From: Anaerolineae bacterium
GTDB taxonomy: Bacteria; Chloroflexota; Anaerolineae; B4-G1; SLSP01
Length of the DNA stretch: 22,433 nucleotides
Assembly: GCA_016928755.1 (NCBI GenBank)
Contig: JAFGKB010000180.1
Location: 1-22,433 of the forward strand
Direction of reading: 5' to 3'
Shown here: positions 1 through 8,675 of the stretch, piece by piece
Layout: the number at the start of each line of letters is the position of its first letter
Position numbering within the stretch: position 1 is the stretch's first letter
Made by a program: the position numbers and the translations under genes
Notes under the pieces: generated by a model
Told to the model about the DNA's origin: nothing
Seen by the model: only the letters and a program-made list of their open reading frames with translations
Databases searched by the model: none

Positions 1-414
1 GTCTCTGACATGCATACTTCCCCGGAAGTCGATGCGGTATCGGGCCATATCTTCTTGAATGTTCTCGGTATTCAGGCTATGTTGGCCGTGCCCCTGTTGA
101 TTGGCGGAGAGCCAATTGGATGGCTACTCGTTGAATCTTTGACCGGCCCCTATGAGTTTGATGAGCGGGAGATACGCTTATACCATGCTTTGGCCGACCA
201 GGCGGCTATTACGGTGCAGAATTTGCGCCTGATTGAAGAAAGCCAGCGCAGTGCTATCCGTGAGCGCAATATTGCCGAAATTACGGCGAAGGTACGCGCT
301 GCGACGACTGTGGATACTGTATTACGTACCACAATCGAAGAATTATGCCGTACCCTGGACAGTGTCGGTATGGTGCGTTTGGTCGCTGATGATACATCTG
401 ATGTGGTGGAATAA
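1..414 (+). CDS. GAF-domain sensor protein, C-terminal part (5' end outside window)
   Basis: The reading frame is open from the first base and ends with TAA at 412-414, leaving 137 visible residues. An ATG at 10 lies inside the domain, so it is not the likely true start. Visible residues 15-80 are the C-terminal half of a GAF domain (the AVPLLIGGEPIGWLLVES strand pair, then DEREIRLYHALADQAA and the exit helix ending in NLRLIEESQ). The last 55 residues form the stub seen at the end of all family members here (AEITAKVRAATTVDTVLRTT...), which looks like the first helix and first strand of another GAF domain and then stops. No kinase or cyclase domain follows. The next gene starts 12 bp downstream, so this is probably the same operon. 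The input domain cannot be seen. Family assignment is confident; role (signal sensing or relay) is inferred from the neighbours. Confidence 0.85.
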   Translation, partial: VSDMHTSPEVDAVSGHIFLNVLGIQAMLAVPLLIGGEPIGWLLVESLTGPYEFDEREIRLYHALADQAAITVQNLRLIEESQRSAIRERNIAEITAKVRAATTVDTVLRTTIEELCRTLDSVGMVRLVADDTSDVVE

Positions 415-426
415 CCGGTAGTTGGG

Positions 427-2700
427 ATGGTGAGTATGGGTATAGTCAATAAGTTGGACAGAGAGAGAACGATAAGTATCCCTAAACAGACCCTAATAGT
501 GCTACGGATAATAGCCGTAATGGTGTTACTGTTTGTTGGTGCAGACCTTTTGGTGAGTAAAGTGTCTGCTCAAACTGACGGCCAAAGAGTATTGATTTTG
601 AACTCATATCATTATGGGTTCTCTTGGACCGATACAGTTGTTGGGGGTATTTTATCAGTCTTTGATCCAGAAGACTACAATAATGAAATCTATATTGAGT
701 ATATGGACGCCAAGCGTTTTGAGCCTACACCTGAGTTCCTGGAGAACCTCGCTGCTCTCTATGAGAAGAAATACCAGGATGTTGAGTTTGATGTGCTTAT
801 TTCTACTGACAACGTGGCTTTTGAATTTTTACGTCAATATAAGACCCGACTTTTCCCGGAAACGCCAGTTGTTTTCTGTGGCGTTAACTCGTTCTCAGCC
901 GATTCCCTGAGTGGGCATAGTGATTTTACCGGTGTCGCGGAGTCAACCGATATAAAGGCGACCTTGGACCTCGCTCTTGAACTTCATCCTGAAACCAGCC
1001 AGATAGTGATCATCAATGATAAGACGCCTACCGGGGTGGCAAATAGAGAAGTCTTGGATGAAATTTTACCGGATTATACGAGTCGTTATAGTGTGATGAT
1101 TTATGAAGAAGGTACTATTGAGCAAATCCGTACTGCATTAGCTACGCTATCTCACTTATCTCAAGATAGTCTAGTATTGTACTTATTGATCAACCGTGAC
1201 TCTACGGGCACGTTCTTTACATTCGAGGAAAGTTTTGATTATATCTACCCGGTTATCTCGGCCCCGATTTACAGTGTATGGGATTTTTATCTGGGGCGTG
1301 GTATGGTTGGTGGTATGGTAACCAGTGGTCATTTACAAGGGGTTAGTGCTGGTGAGCTGGCACAGCGTATTTTGGCCGGGGAATCTGTAGGTGATATCCC
1401 TGTCCAGATCGAGAGTCCTAATCGGTACATATTTGATTATGAAGCTCTGCGCCGTTTTGGTATTTCGACAACCCAACTCCCGCCTGGTAGTGAGATTGTC
1501 AACCAACGTGAGATATGGATTGCACAACGCTCTCCTGGTCTCTTCTGGGCGGCTGTGATTGGAACTGTAGCGCTCATCGTGGTTATAACTTTCCAACAGG
1601 TATATCTGAACCGGCAACAACGTACAGAGTTGGAGCTGCGTAAGAGCAACCGTGAATTGAACGAAATCCGCAGTTCGTTGGAGGAGCATATTGCTGAGCG
1701 CACACGGGATGCAGAACGCCGTTCTGAGCTATTGAAAGCCGCTGCGATGGTCTCGCGTGAGACGGCGGCGGTGCGAGATGTGACCGAGCTAATGGATTTG
1801 ACGGTTAATCTGATCTCTAAGCAGTTTGGCTTTTACCATGCGGCTATTTTCCTCTTTGATGACTCGCGTTCTTCCCTGGTCTTAAAGTCCGCATCTTCGG
1901 ATATCGGTGTGCAACTTGTTGCACAGGGATTTATGGTGCAGATCGAGGAGTCGCTGTTGCCTTGTTATGTTTCCCGAACCGGTGAGTTGCGAGTGGTCCG
2001 GGGCCTTGAAAGTGAGATTTTCTCTAAACTGGGTTTAGGTCAGACGCGTTCTGAGTTGGGTATCCCCCTTCAAATTCGTGGTCGTGTAATAGGGGTCTTA
2101 GATGTGCACTCTGAAGCCCCCGATGCTTTTACCGGGGAAGATATAGAGGCATTAGAGACAATCACGGAGCAGCTATCTTTATATATTGAGAATGCGCGTT
2201 TGTTATATGAAAGCCAGGAGGCGTTAAAAGAATTGGATAGGCGTTATGGGACGCAGATTACACATGCCTGGCAAGATATTCGGGAGAAGCAACGCATCTC
2301 TGCTTACCGTTATACTGGGGTTGAAGCGGAACCGGGTGAGTTGGTTATCCAAGAGGATACCCCCCTTAAATTGGAATCCTCCATTGAACTGCACGGAGTT
2401 AATGTTGGCTCTATTATCTTAGAACGTGATACGCACCAGAAATCCTGGACACCGGAAGAACTTACCCTGGTTGAGACTGTCAGTGCTCAAGCTGGCTTAG
2501 CTTTGGAATACGCGCGTTTGCTTGATGAAACACAGCAACGCGCCGAACGTGAACGCATTATTGGTGAGATTTCTAGCCGGATGCGTGAAACCTTGGATTT
2601 AGATACGATTTTACAAACAGCACTCCGGGAGATCGGACGGACGCTCGCCATTTCTGATATTGAAGTTCGGATGGGACAAGGTGAGGTTTCTGGTGAATAG
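427..2700 (+). CDS. Membrane sensor: periplasmic binding-protein-like domain, TM, coiled coil, GAF, half-GAF, no output domain
   Basis: 757 residues. A hydrophobic segment at about 23-43 (signal anchor or signal peptide) precedes an extracytoplasmic region at 53-345 that resembles the ABC_sub_bind family (PF04392-like: RVLILNSYHYGFSWTD at the start, then alternating strands and helices). A second TM lies at about 371-393. A charged coiled coil (395-440, with ERTRDAERRSELLKAAA) leads to a GAF domain (450-590), the family linker with a YG...W motif (606-616) and a shortened GAF-like unit (646-699). The C-terminal stub is 706-757. ABC_sub_bind domains are known as periplasmic inputs fused to sensor kinases; here no kinase follows. 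The ATG at 427 has only a weak Shine-Dalgarno; the in-frame ATG at 436 is an alternative. The GAF is more divergent than those of its neighbours. Ligand unknown. Confidence 0.85.
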   Translation: MVSMGIVNKLDRERTISIPKQTLIVLRIIAVMVLLFVGADLLVSKVSAQTDGQRVLILNSYHYGFSWTDTVVGGILSVFDPEDYNNEIYIEYMDAKRFEPTPEFLENLAALYEKKYQDVEFDVLISTDNVAFEFLRQYKTRLFPETPVVFCGVNSFSADSLSGHSDFTGVAESTDIKATLDLALELHPETSQIVIINDKTPTGVANREVLDEILPDYTSRYSVMIYEEGTIEQIRTALATLSHLSQDSLVLYLLINRDSTGTFFTFEESFDYIYPVISAPIYSVWDFYLGRGMVGGMVTSGHLQGVSAGELAQRILAGESVGDIPVQIESPNRYIFDYEALRRFGISTTQLPPGSEIVNQREIWIAQRSPGLFWAAVIGTVALIVVITFQQVYLNRQQRTELELRKSNRELNEIRSSLEEHIAERTRDAERRSELLKAAAMVSRETAAVRDVTELMDLTVNLISKQFGFYHAAIFLFDDSRSSLVLKSASSDIGVQLVAQGFMVQIEESLLPCYVSRTGELRVVRGLESEIFSKLGLGQTRSELGIPLQIRGRVIGVLDVHSEAPDAFTGEDIEALETITEQLSLYIENARLLYESQEALKELDRRYGTQITHAWQDIREKQRISAYRYTGVEAEPGELVIQEDTPLKLESSIELHGVNVGSIILERDTHQKSWTPEELTLVETVSAQAGLALEYARLLDETQQRAERERIIGEISSRMRETLDLDTILQTALREIGRTLAISDIEVRMGQGEVSGE

Positions 2701-2709
2701 GAGACCGCT

Positions 2710-4425
2710 ATGTTAGATAAGATTAAGACTCTATTTGCTTTTCCTGATGCATTAGATGAACAACAAAAGCGCGCAGCTTATTTATTAAGAGTGCTGTTGG
2801 TGCTGACAAATCTCTTTACGCTACTTGCGGCGGTTATTTCTGGACTGACCAGTGACCCTGAAATATCAATGGAGACTCGCGTCTTTCTTGTGACTGCTGT
2901 CGCGCTTCTATTTATGCTTCTATGGCTAATACAGAGTGGCCGTGTCAAGACCGCTGGCTATATCTTTGTTGCCAGTTATTGGTTACTGATTACCGGGATG
3001 ACTTTCTATTCTGGTGGGCTGAGTAATGGGCTGTATTTTATCTTTATTCTGACGTTGGTGGTTTTTGCTGGTGGGGTGTTAGGTGGTTGGCAGGCATTAG
3101 GACTGGCAGTCGTCAGTATACTTGTCAGCTTGGCTATGCTTATCCTGGGTATGTTTGCCTTGATGCCTATTCCTATGATGCGGATGAATTTATCACCTTT
3201 CGTGCGTTGGCTTAGTTATGCCGGGGCGTTCCTTTTGACCGGGTTTACGATCTATCTTGTTAGACGCGGGCAAGCCGCAATTATCCAGGAGATGCAGTAT
3301 AACGAGGTGTCTCTGGCGACAAGTAACCGTGAGTTGGAATCTGCACGCCAATTATTGGAAACTCGGGTTGATGCCCGAACCCGTGAGTTGGACCGTCGCT
3401 CGCGCTATATGGAGGCAGCCGCGAATATCGCTTATGCATCGAGTGAGATTCTCGACGTGGAACAATTAATGCGTGAGGTTGTGGATCTCATCCGTGAGCA
3501 GTTTGAGCTTTATTATGTGGGCTTGTTTACCTTAGATGACTCTGAAACCTGGGCGGTTTTGCGTTCTGGTACTGGGCATGCTGGCAAAGCGATGTTGTCC
3601 CGTCACCACCGGATTAAGGTTGGTGAGGGGATGATTGGCTGGTGCATTGCCAATGGTCAGAGCCGGTTTGCACAACGGGCTGAGGTTGATGCGGTACGGT
3701 TGGTTAACCCGGAACTTCCTGAAACACGGGCCGAAGCTGCACTTCCGTTGCGCTCCCGAGGTCATGTTTTAGGGGCAATCTCGGCTCAGAGCACTCGAGC
3801 GGATTTCTTTGATCCCGAAACTGTGACCGTTTTGCAAACTATGGCCGACCTGGTTGCCGTGGCTTTAGATAATGCTCAATTGTACCAGCAAAGCCAAGCG
3901 TCTTTAGAGACTGCTCGCCGGGCTTATGGTGATATTAGCCGGGAAGCTTGGAATAAGCTTTTGCAAACGCGTGAAGGCTGGGGGTATCAATATACTGATT
4001 ATGCATTGACTGAGGCTAGAGGGAAGTGGCGCGCGGAGATGAAACAAGCAGCTACCGCTAACCAACAGGTCTTAGTTAAAGACGATGGTGTATATTCCTT
4101 GGCTATTCCTATCGCTGTCCGTGATCAGGTGATTGGTGTCATAAATTTCCGTCGTATGGAGTCCGAAGGAGATTGGACGGCTGAAGATATAGAACTTCTT
4201 GAATCCTTAGCGGGGCAATTGGGGCAAGTTTTGGAAAATGCCCGGTTATTGGTGGATACACGTCTCGCGGCCAACCGTGAGGCTATGGTTGCGGAGTTAA
4301 CGGCCCATATGCGTGAGACTTTGGATGTGGATTCTGTTTTGCGCACCGCCATTCGTGAGATGTCTGAGATGCTTAATATTCCCAAAGTAGAAGTGAGAAT
4401 GGGAGAGTTGGCTGATGTTGATTAA
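2710..4425 (+). CDS. Six-TM sensor with GAF and half-GAF module, no output domain
   Basis: 571 residues. Six hydrophobic segments can be placed at about 25-45, 57-75, 81-101, 106-124, 129-150 and 166-184 with short loops, so there is no sizeable extracytoplasmic domain. A coiled coil (186-236, ending RTRELDRRSRYMEAAANIA) leads to a complete GAF domain (247-391) of the VGEGMIGW / ELPETRAEAALPLRSRG type. The linker carries AYGDISREAW (405-414) and GYQYT (425-429). A shortened GAF-like unit (441-511) and the C-terminal stub (519-571, MRETLDVDSVLRTAIREM) complete it. The start is well set: AGGAGA at 2699-2704, overlapping the upstream stop, lies five bases before the ATG. The end overlaps the next gene, a binding protein, by 11 bp, which suggests translational coupling. 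A receptor working with that binding protein is possible but inferred. No histidine kinase, GGDEF or phosphatase motif is present. Confidence 0.85.
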   Translation: MLDKIKTLFAFPDALDEQQKRAAYLLRVLLVLTNLFTLLAAVISGLTSDPEISMETRVFLVTAVALLFMLLWLIQSGRVKTAGYIFVASYWLLITGMTFYSGGLSNGLYFIFILTLVVFAGGVLGGWQALGLAVVSILVSLAMLILGMFALMPIPMMRMNLSPFVRWLSYAGAFLLTGFTIYLVRRGQAAIIQEMQYNEVSLATSNRELESARQLLETRVDARTRELDRRSRYMEAAANIAYASSEILDVEQLMREVVDLIREQFELYYVGLFTLDDSETWAVLRSGTGHAGKAMLSRHHRIKVGEGMIGWCIANGQSRFAQRAEVDAVRLVNPELPETRAEAALPLRSRGHVLGAISAQSTRADFFDPETVTVLQTMADLVAVALDNAQLYQQSQASLETARRAYGDISREAWNKLLQTREGWGYQYTDYALTEARGKWRAEMKQAATANQQVLVKDDGVYSLAIPIAVRDQVIGVINFRRMESEGDWTAEDIELLESLAGQLGQVLENARLLVDTRLAANREAMVAELTAHMRETLDVDSVLRTAIREMSEMLNIPKVEVRMGELADVD

Positions 4426-6172
4426 AGTTGGACGTACACGTTTTTGCTGTCGCTACTACTGGCAACGTGGAGTAGCCTTGGCTTTGTTAGTGGCGGTCTT
4501 GTGCTCTGCGTTACCCTTGAACCTGGTATTAGCGCAAGAGACGGATGACCATCAAGCCGCTATCCAGAAGTGGGCGGCGTACTTTGAGCCTTCGACCCTC
4601 TCAATGGACGAGCGGATTGCCGAATTAGAGTGGTTCGCGGAAGTTGCCGAACCTTTCCAGGGATACACAATTTATTCTGTTGCGGAAGATATTCGGACCC
4701 ACTATTGGGAGAATGAGGTGCTGGCCGAGGCCTTCGAGGAAATTACCGGCATCCATGTTGAACATGAGATCATCGGTGAAGGTTCCGTTGTCGAGCGGCT
4801 AGTTGAGCAGCAGCGTACCGGTCGCATTATTTATGATATTTATGTTAACGATGCGGATATGGTGGGCACTCATTTGCGCAGCCAAGCTGTGGTGAATTTA
4901 ACGGAGTATATGGCCGGTGATGGCCGGCCCTATACTAATCCGTATCTTGACCTGGATGATTTTCTAAATCTGGAGTTCGGTCAGGATTATGATGGCAACC
5001 AGTTACAATTGCCCGATCAACAGTTCGCCAATCTATATTGGTTCCGTTATGATTGGTTTACCCGACCCGATTTGCAAGCGGACTTCCGTGAGATTTACGG
5101 TTATGACCTAGGCGTTCCCATAAACTGGGCTGCCTATGAGGATATTGCCGAATTTTTCACCGGACGTGAGATTGACGGCCAGGTTGTTTATGGTCATTTG
5201 GACTATGGGAAGAAATCCCCATCTTTGGGCTGGCGTTTTACAGATGCCTGGTTATCCATTGCCGGTGTGGGTGATGTGGGTTTGCCTAATGGCTTGCCGG
5301 TGGATGAATGGGGGATTCGGGTTAATGACCGGATTCCTGTCGGTGCTTCTGTGGCCCGCGGGGGGGCCGTCAATGGTCCGGCTGCGGTATATGCTTTGTC
5401 CAAATATATTGAATGGCTCAATAAGTATGCCCCACCGGAGGCGTTGGAGTGGCGCTGGGTTGACGCCGGCGCTAAGGCCGCACGTGGTGACATAGCACAG
5501 CGCATTTTCCAATATGTGACCTGGCTTTCAGATGACGCCTTTCATGATAAAGGAAGCCCGGTTGTCGGTGCTGACGGCAAGCCGTTATGGCGGGTGGCTC
5601 CGACCCCTCATGGGGCCTATTGGGATGAAGGGATGAAAGTAGGGTATCAGGATGCCGGTAGTTGGACGATTCCGCGCAATGTTAAGGGACAACGACGTGC
5701 TATGGCCTGGTTATGGGCACAGTTCTGCGTATCTAAAACGGTGGCTTTGAAAAAGTTCCTTATCGGCGGAACGCCGGTACGTGAATCGGTAATCTTCTCC
5801 GATTATTTGACTGCACGAAAAGAAAATTGGGGTGGTTTGATCGAGTTCTATCGCTCTGCAGAGCGGAAAAAATGGACGGATACAGGGCCAAATGTTCCAG
5901 ATTATGCGAAGCTCTCAGGAATCTGGTGGCCCAATATCGCACGGGCGATTGCGGGTGAAGTGACACCTCAGGGCGCTATGAATGCTATAGCCGAGGCTAT
6001 GGATAGCGCGATGGCGCAGATGCGGATGGCGCGGTACTCGCCGGAGATAGGGCCGGTAGATAGCCCCGCAGCTTGGCTGGCTGCTCCCGGTGCTCCTAAG
6101 TCGGAACGTCCTGAATCTGTGCCCCAGACTATTCCTTATGATGAGTTGATAAAGCAATGGGTACAGGAGTAA
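4415..6172 (+). CDS. Periplasmic ABC-type solute-binding protein, glycerol (GlpV)-like family
   Basis: 585 residues. A long positively charged N-terminus and hydrophobic core (18-38) end in VLA-QE, giving a plausible signal peptidase I site after residue 40. The mature protein matches from memory the roughly 580-residue binding proteins of rhizobial-type glycerol ABC transporters (GlpV): EITGIHVEHEIIGEG (109-123), LPDQQFANLYWFRYDWF (199-215), GHLDYGKKSPSLGWRF (260-275), NGPAAVYALSKYIEWLNKYAPP, GGLIEFYRS and WLAAPGAPK near the end. It is full length and shows no decay. No permease or ATPase gene lies anywhere in the window, so it is an orphan here. GGGAGAG at 4401-4407 sits seven bases before the ATG, inside the end of the preceding sensor gene. 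It may deliver ligand to a remote transporter or present ligand to the adjacent sensors. Family is confident; substrate (glycerol or another polyol or sugar) is tentative. Confidence 0.88.
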   Translation: MLIKVGRTRFCCRYYWQRGVALALLVAVLCSALPLNLVLAQETDDHQAAIQKWAAYFEPSTLSMDERIAELEWFAEVAEPFQGYTIYSVAEDIRTHYWENEVLAEAFEEITGIHVEHEIIGEGSVVERLVEQQRTGRIIYDIYVNDADMVGTHLRSQAVVNLTEYMAGDGRPYTNPYLDLDDFLNLEFGQDYDGNQLQLPDQQFANLYWFRYDWFTRPDLQADFREIYGYDLGVPINWAAYEDIAEFFTGREIDGQVVYGHLDYGKKSPSLGWRFTDAWLSIAGVGDVGLPNGLPVDEWGIRVNDRIPVGASVARGGAVNGPAAVYALSKYIEWLNKYAPPEALEWRWVDAGAKAARGDIAQRIFQYVTWLSDDAFHDKGSPVVGADGKPLWRVAPTPHGAYWDEGMKVGYQDAGSWTIPRNVKGQRRAMAWLWAQFCVSKTVALKKFLIGGTPVRESVIFSDYLTARKENWGGLIEFYRSAERKKWTDTGPNVPDYAKLSGIWWPNIARAIAGEVTPQGAMNAIAEAMDSAMAQMRMARYSPEIGPVDSPAAWLAAPGAPKSERPESVPQTIPYDELIKQWVQE

Positions 6173-6175
6173 AAT

Positions 6176-8674
6176 ATGGATAATTTGGGAATCGCTCAGA
6201 AATTATTACTTATTGTAGTGATTGTCTTTATCTTGTTCACGGCCGTAATCTATACGGTCAGTGTTAGCACGGGATATCAAAACTTGTATCAGGTGAAACA
6301 GGCGGACCTAAACCGTATGTCTGGTATTCTGGCTCGTCGGATTCGTGTACTTGAACAGGGGTCTGCTACGGTTTTACGTACTTTAGAGGAAAACAAGCCC
6401 GTGGTACAGGAACTACAGTTATTGACTAACTACGGCCCTTATTATGCTGATCCTGGTTCTTATTTTGGTGCAGACTATATGCAATCTGGTGTCCAAATTG
6501 AGGATGCTGATAAGATTTACGCGTTCCAGGCTCAGTTAAACCTGGTCCAATTACTGGATTCAGTACGTCGTAGTAATAATCTGAGTGCGATTAGCTTTTA
6601 CATAGTTTCGCCGTTTGATATGGTTGCAGAGGCTAAGCCTGTACTAGCTCTACGCCTGGATGAAGCCTATATTTACGTGGGGGCGTTTTCTCAAAAAGGT
6701 CTCCCACAAGCTTATGAGTGCTATAGAATTCCGACGAATAAATTTAAACCGCCTGAGCCGGACTATTTTGATATTAGTACTGCCTATTCTGTATCTCCCG
6801 GAGAAATCTATCAGGAGAATAATTTTGAGCTATTAACCGCTGAGATACGGGGGGCTATATCTGAATTCTCATTCCAAGAGTCATTTGAATGGTCTGCTAC
6901 CAGTGTACCTCAGTCAAAGATTCTTACCCTTACCGGAAATATCCCGGTTATCCAAAGTTGGTTTCCTCTTGAAGTTGAGATGGCAGACCCTGAGACCTGG
7001 GAATTAACATCAGTCCCTGTGGGAGTTGCCGTTGTAGAGCAACGTTTGGATAGTACCGTGATTGCCGAAATTCGTGAGCAGTTTGGGCTAGATGTCGGTT
7101 TAGCAACCTTAGACCGATTGCTTATTACTAGCTTACCCGTGACTGCCGGTAGCTCGTATAATCGTTTGCATGACGTGGTTCCCTCAAGTGAGAGTGGTTC
7201 GACTTATGGCACCGTGACGCTGCAAGATGTAGATTTCTACTATAGTCATCAACCTATAGGATTTTCTACGACTGTTGATGACTCTCTCCCCTTGGCCGGA
7301 GTGGTTTTTAGCCCTATTTCTGAATTGGATGCTTTGGTCGGTACTTTGCGCGGCCGTATCGGTTTTTGGGCTATTGTGCTGGCTTTGATCACGGGGATTA
7401 TTGTCTATTTCATTATTCAGTATTTGATAAATCGTCCATTACATGGGCTGATGCAGGGTGTGCAGTTAATCGCGGCCGGTGATTTAACCCAGGCGGTCGC
7501 AGTCCAGTCGCGTGATGAGTTAGGGCAGTTAGCCGGAGCATTTAACACAATGGCTGCGCAGTTGAAGAATCTGATCGGTTCTCTTGAGCAACGTGTTGCT
7601 GATCGCACCCAGGATTTGGAACGCCGTGCTCAGCAATTAAGGGCGGTGGCCGATGTGGGCCGTGCCGTCACATCGATTCGTGATTTGGATAAGCTATTGT
7701 CCCAGGTAACCTACCTAATCAGTGATCGCTTTGCCATTTACCATGTGGGAATCTTTTTGTTAGACAGTACCGGTGAATACGCCGTTTTACGAGCTGCTAA
7801 TAGTGAAGGTGGGCAGCAGATGTTGGCTAATCAGCACCGGCTTAGAGTGGGGGAGCAGGGTATTGTCGGCTATGTGACGCGCAAGGGGAAAGCGCGTATC
7901 GCCTTGGATGTGGGAGATGATGCTGTGCATTTTGAGAATCCCTTCCTTCCCTATACTCGTTCTGAGATGGCTTTGCCGTTAATGGCTGGTGAGCATATCT
8001 TAGGGGCTTTAGATGTTCAAAGTATGGAAGAGGCGGCTTTTACCCCAGATGATATCGCGGTACTTCAGGTTCTGGCCGATCAAATTGCCGTCGCGATTGA
8101 GAATACACGGCTCTTTGCTGACCTCCAAGATGCATTAGAGGGTGAGCGACGGGCTTATGGTGAGCGTTCCCGTCAGGCATGGCGCGACCTCTTGCGTACT
8201 CGTGGGTCTTGGGGCTATAGTTATACTCACAAGACTTTTGCGGATGCTTCCGGCTCAACACTTGCAATGCAGCAGGCCGTACAAACAGGGCAAACGGTGC
8301 GTGATATAAGTGGAGAAACCGCTGTGCTTTCGATTCCTGTTGCGGTACGGGGGCAGGTCCTGGGGGTTTTAACCTTCTCCAAGGAAAAGCCGGGGGAACA
8401 ATGGTCACAGGATGAAATTGATCTGCTTGGGATGTTAACCGAACAATTGGCCGTTGCGCTAGAGAGTGCCCGGCTTTATCAACAAACCCAACGCCGTGAG
8501 GCATTTGAGCGTTTTACTCGTGAGGCGGCTGAACGTATGCGTGAGACCTTGGATATGGAGATGGTGTTACAAACTGCTGTCGAAGAGATTGGCACGGTTC
8601 TCGGTCTGCATGATGTGATGATTGAGCTAGATATGGATGCGAGTAAGGGGCAGTTAAGGGATAGGAGTAAATAG
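6176..8674 (+). CDS. Membrane sensor: large extracytoplasmic domain, HAMP, GAF, half-GAF, no output domain
   Basis: 832 residues. TM1 (8-30) and TM2 (396-417) bracket about 365 extracytoplasmic residues. That region has the size and helical start (LNRMSGILARRIRVLEQGSATV) of a double-Cache-like sensor, but I cannot identify the subfamily. A HAMP domain follows (418-470: INRPLHGLMQGVQLIAAGDL ... DELGQLAGAFNTMA), then a short coiled coil. A GAF domain occupies 502-647 (YHVGIFLLD; ARIALDVGDDAV; YTRSEMALPL; GALDVQS). The linker has AYGERSRQAW (660-669) and GYSYT (680-684); the shortened GAF-like unit is 705-770 and the stub 778-832. AGGAG at 6165-6169, inside the upstream binding-protein gene, gives a firm start, and only 3 bp separate the two genes. 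No kinase, cyclase or methyl-accepting domain follows. Ligand unknown. Confidence 0.86.
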   Translation: MDNLGIAQKLLLIVVIVFILFTAVIYTVSVSTGYQNLYQVKQADLNRMSGILARRIRVLEQGSATVLRTLEENKPVVQELQLLTNYGPYYADPGSYFGADYMQSGVQIEDADKIYAFQAQLNLVQLLDSVRRSNNLSAISFYIVSPFDMVAEAKPVLALRLDEAYIYVGAFSQKGLPQAYECYRIPTNKFKPPEPDYFDISTAYSVSPGEIYQENNFELLTAEIRGAISEFSFQESFEWSATSVPQSKILTLTGNIPVIQSWFPLEVEMADPETWELTSVPVGVAVVEQRLDSTVIAEIREQFGLDVGLATLDRLLITSLPVTAGSSYNRLHDVVPSSESGSTYGTVTLQDVDFYYSHQPIGFSTTVDDSLPLAGVVFSPISELDALVGTLRGRIGFWAIVLALITGIIVYFIIQYLINRPLHGLMQGVQLIAAGDLTQAVAVQSRDELGQLAGAFNTMAAQLKNLIGSLEQRVADRTQDLERRAQQLRAVADVGRAVTSIRDLDKLLSQVTYLISDRFAIYHVGIFLLDSTGEYAVLRAANSEGGQQMLANQHRLRVGEQGIVGYVTRKGKARIALDVGDDAVHFENPFLPYTRSEMALPLMAGEHILGALDVQSMEEAAFTPDDIAVLQVLADQIAVAIENTRLFADLQDALEGERRAYGERSRQAWRDLLRTRGSWGYSYTHKTFADASGSTLAMQQAVQTGQTVRDISGETAVLSIPVAVRGQVLGVLTFSKEKPGEQWSQDEIDLLGMLTEQLAVALESARLYQQTQRREAFERFTREAAERMRETLDMEMVLQTAVEEIGTVLGLHDVMIELDMDASKGQLRDRSK

Positions 8675-8675
8675 A

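Noticed and set aside
150..449. Open frame of 99 codons on the minus strand, and similar minus-strand frames throughout (for example 8040-8504, 15437-15868, 17325-17792)
   Set aside because: Each lies wholly or almost wholly inside a well-supported plus-strand gene with recognisable domains, and its translation has no family features. They are shadows of coding sequence.
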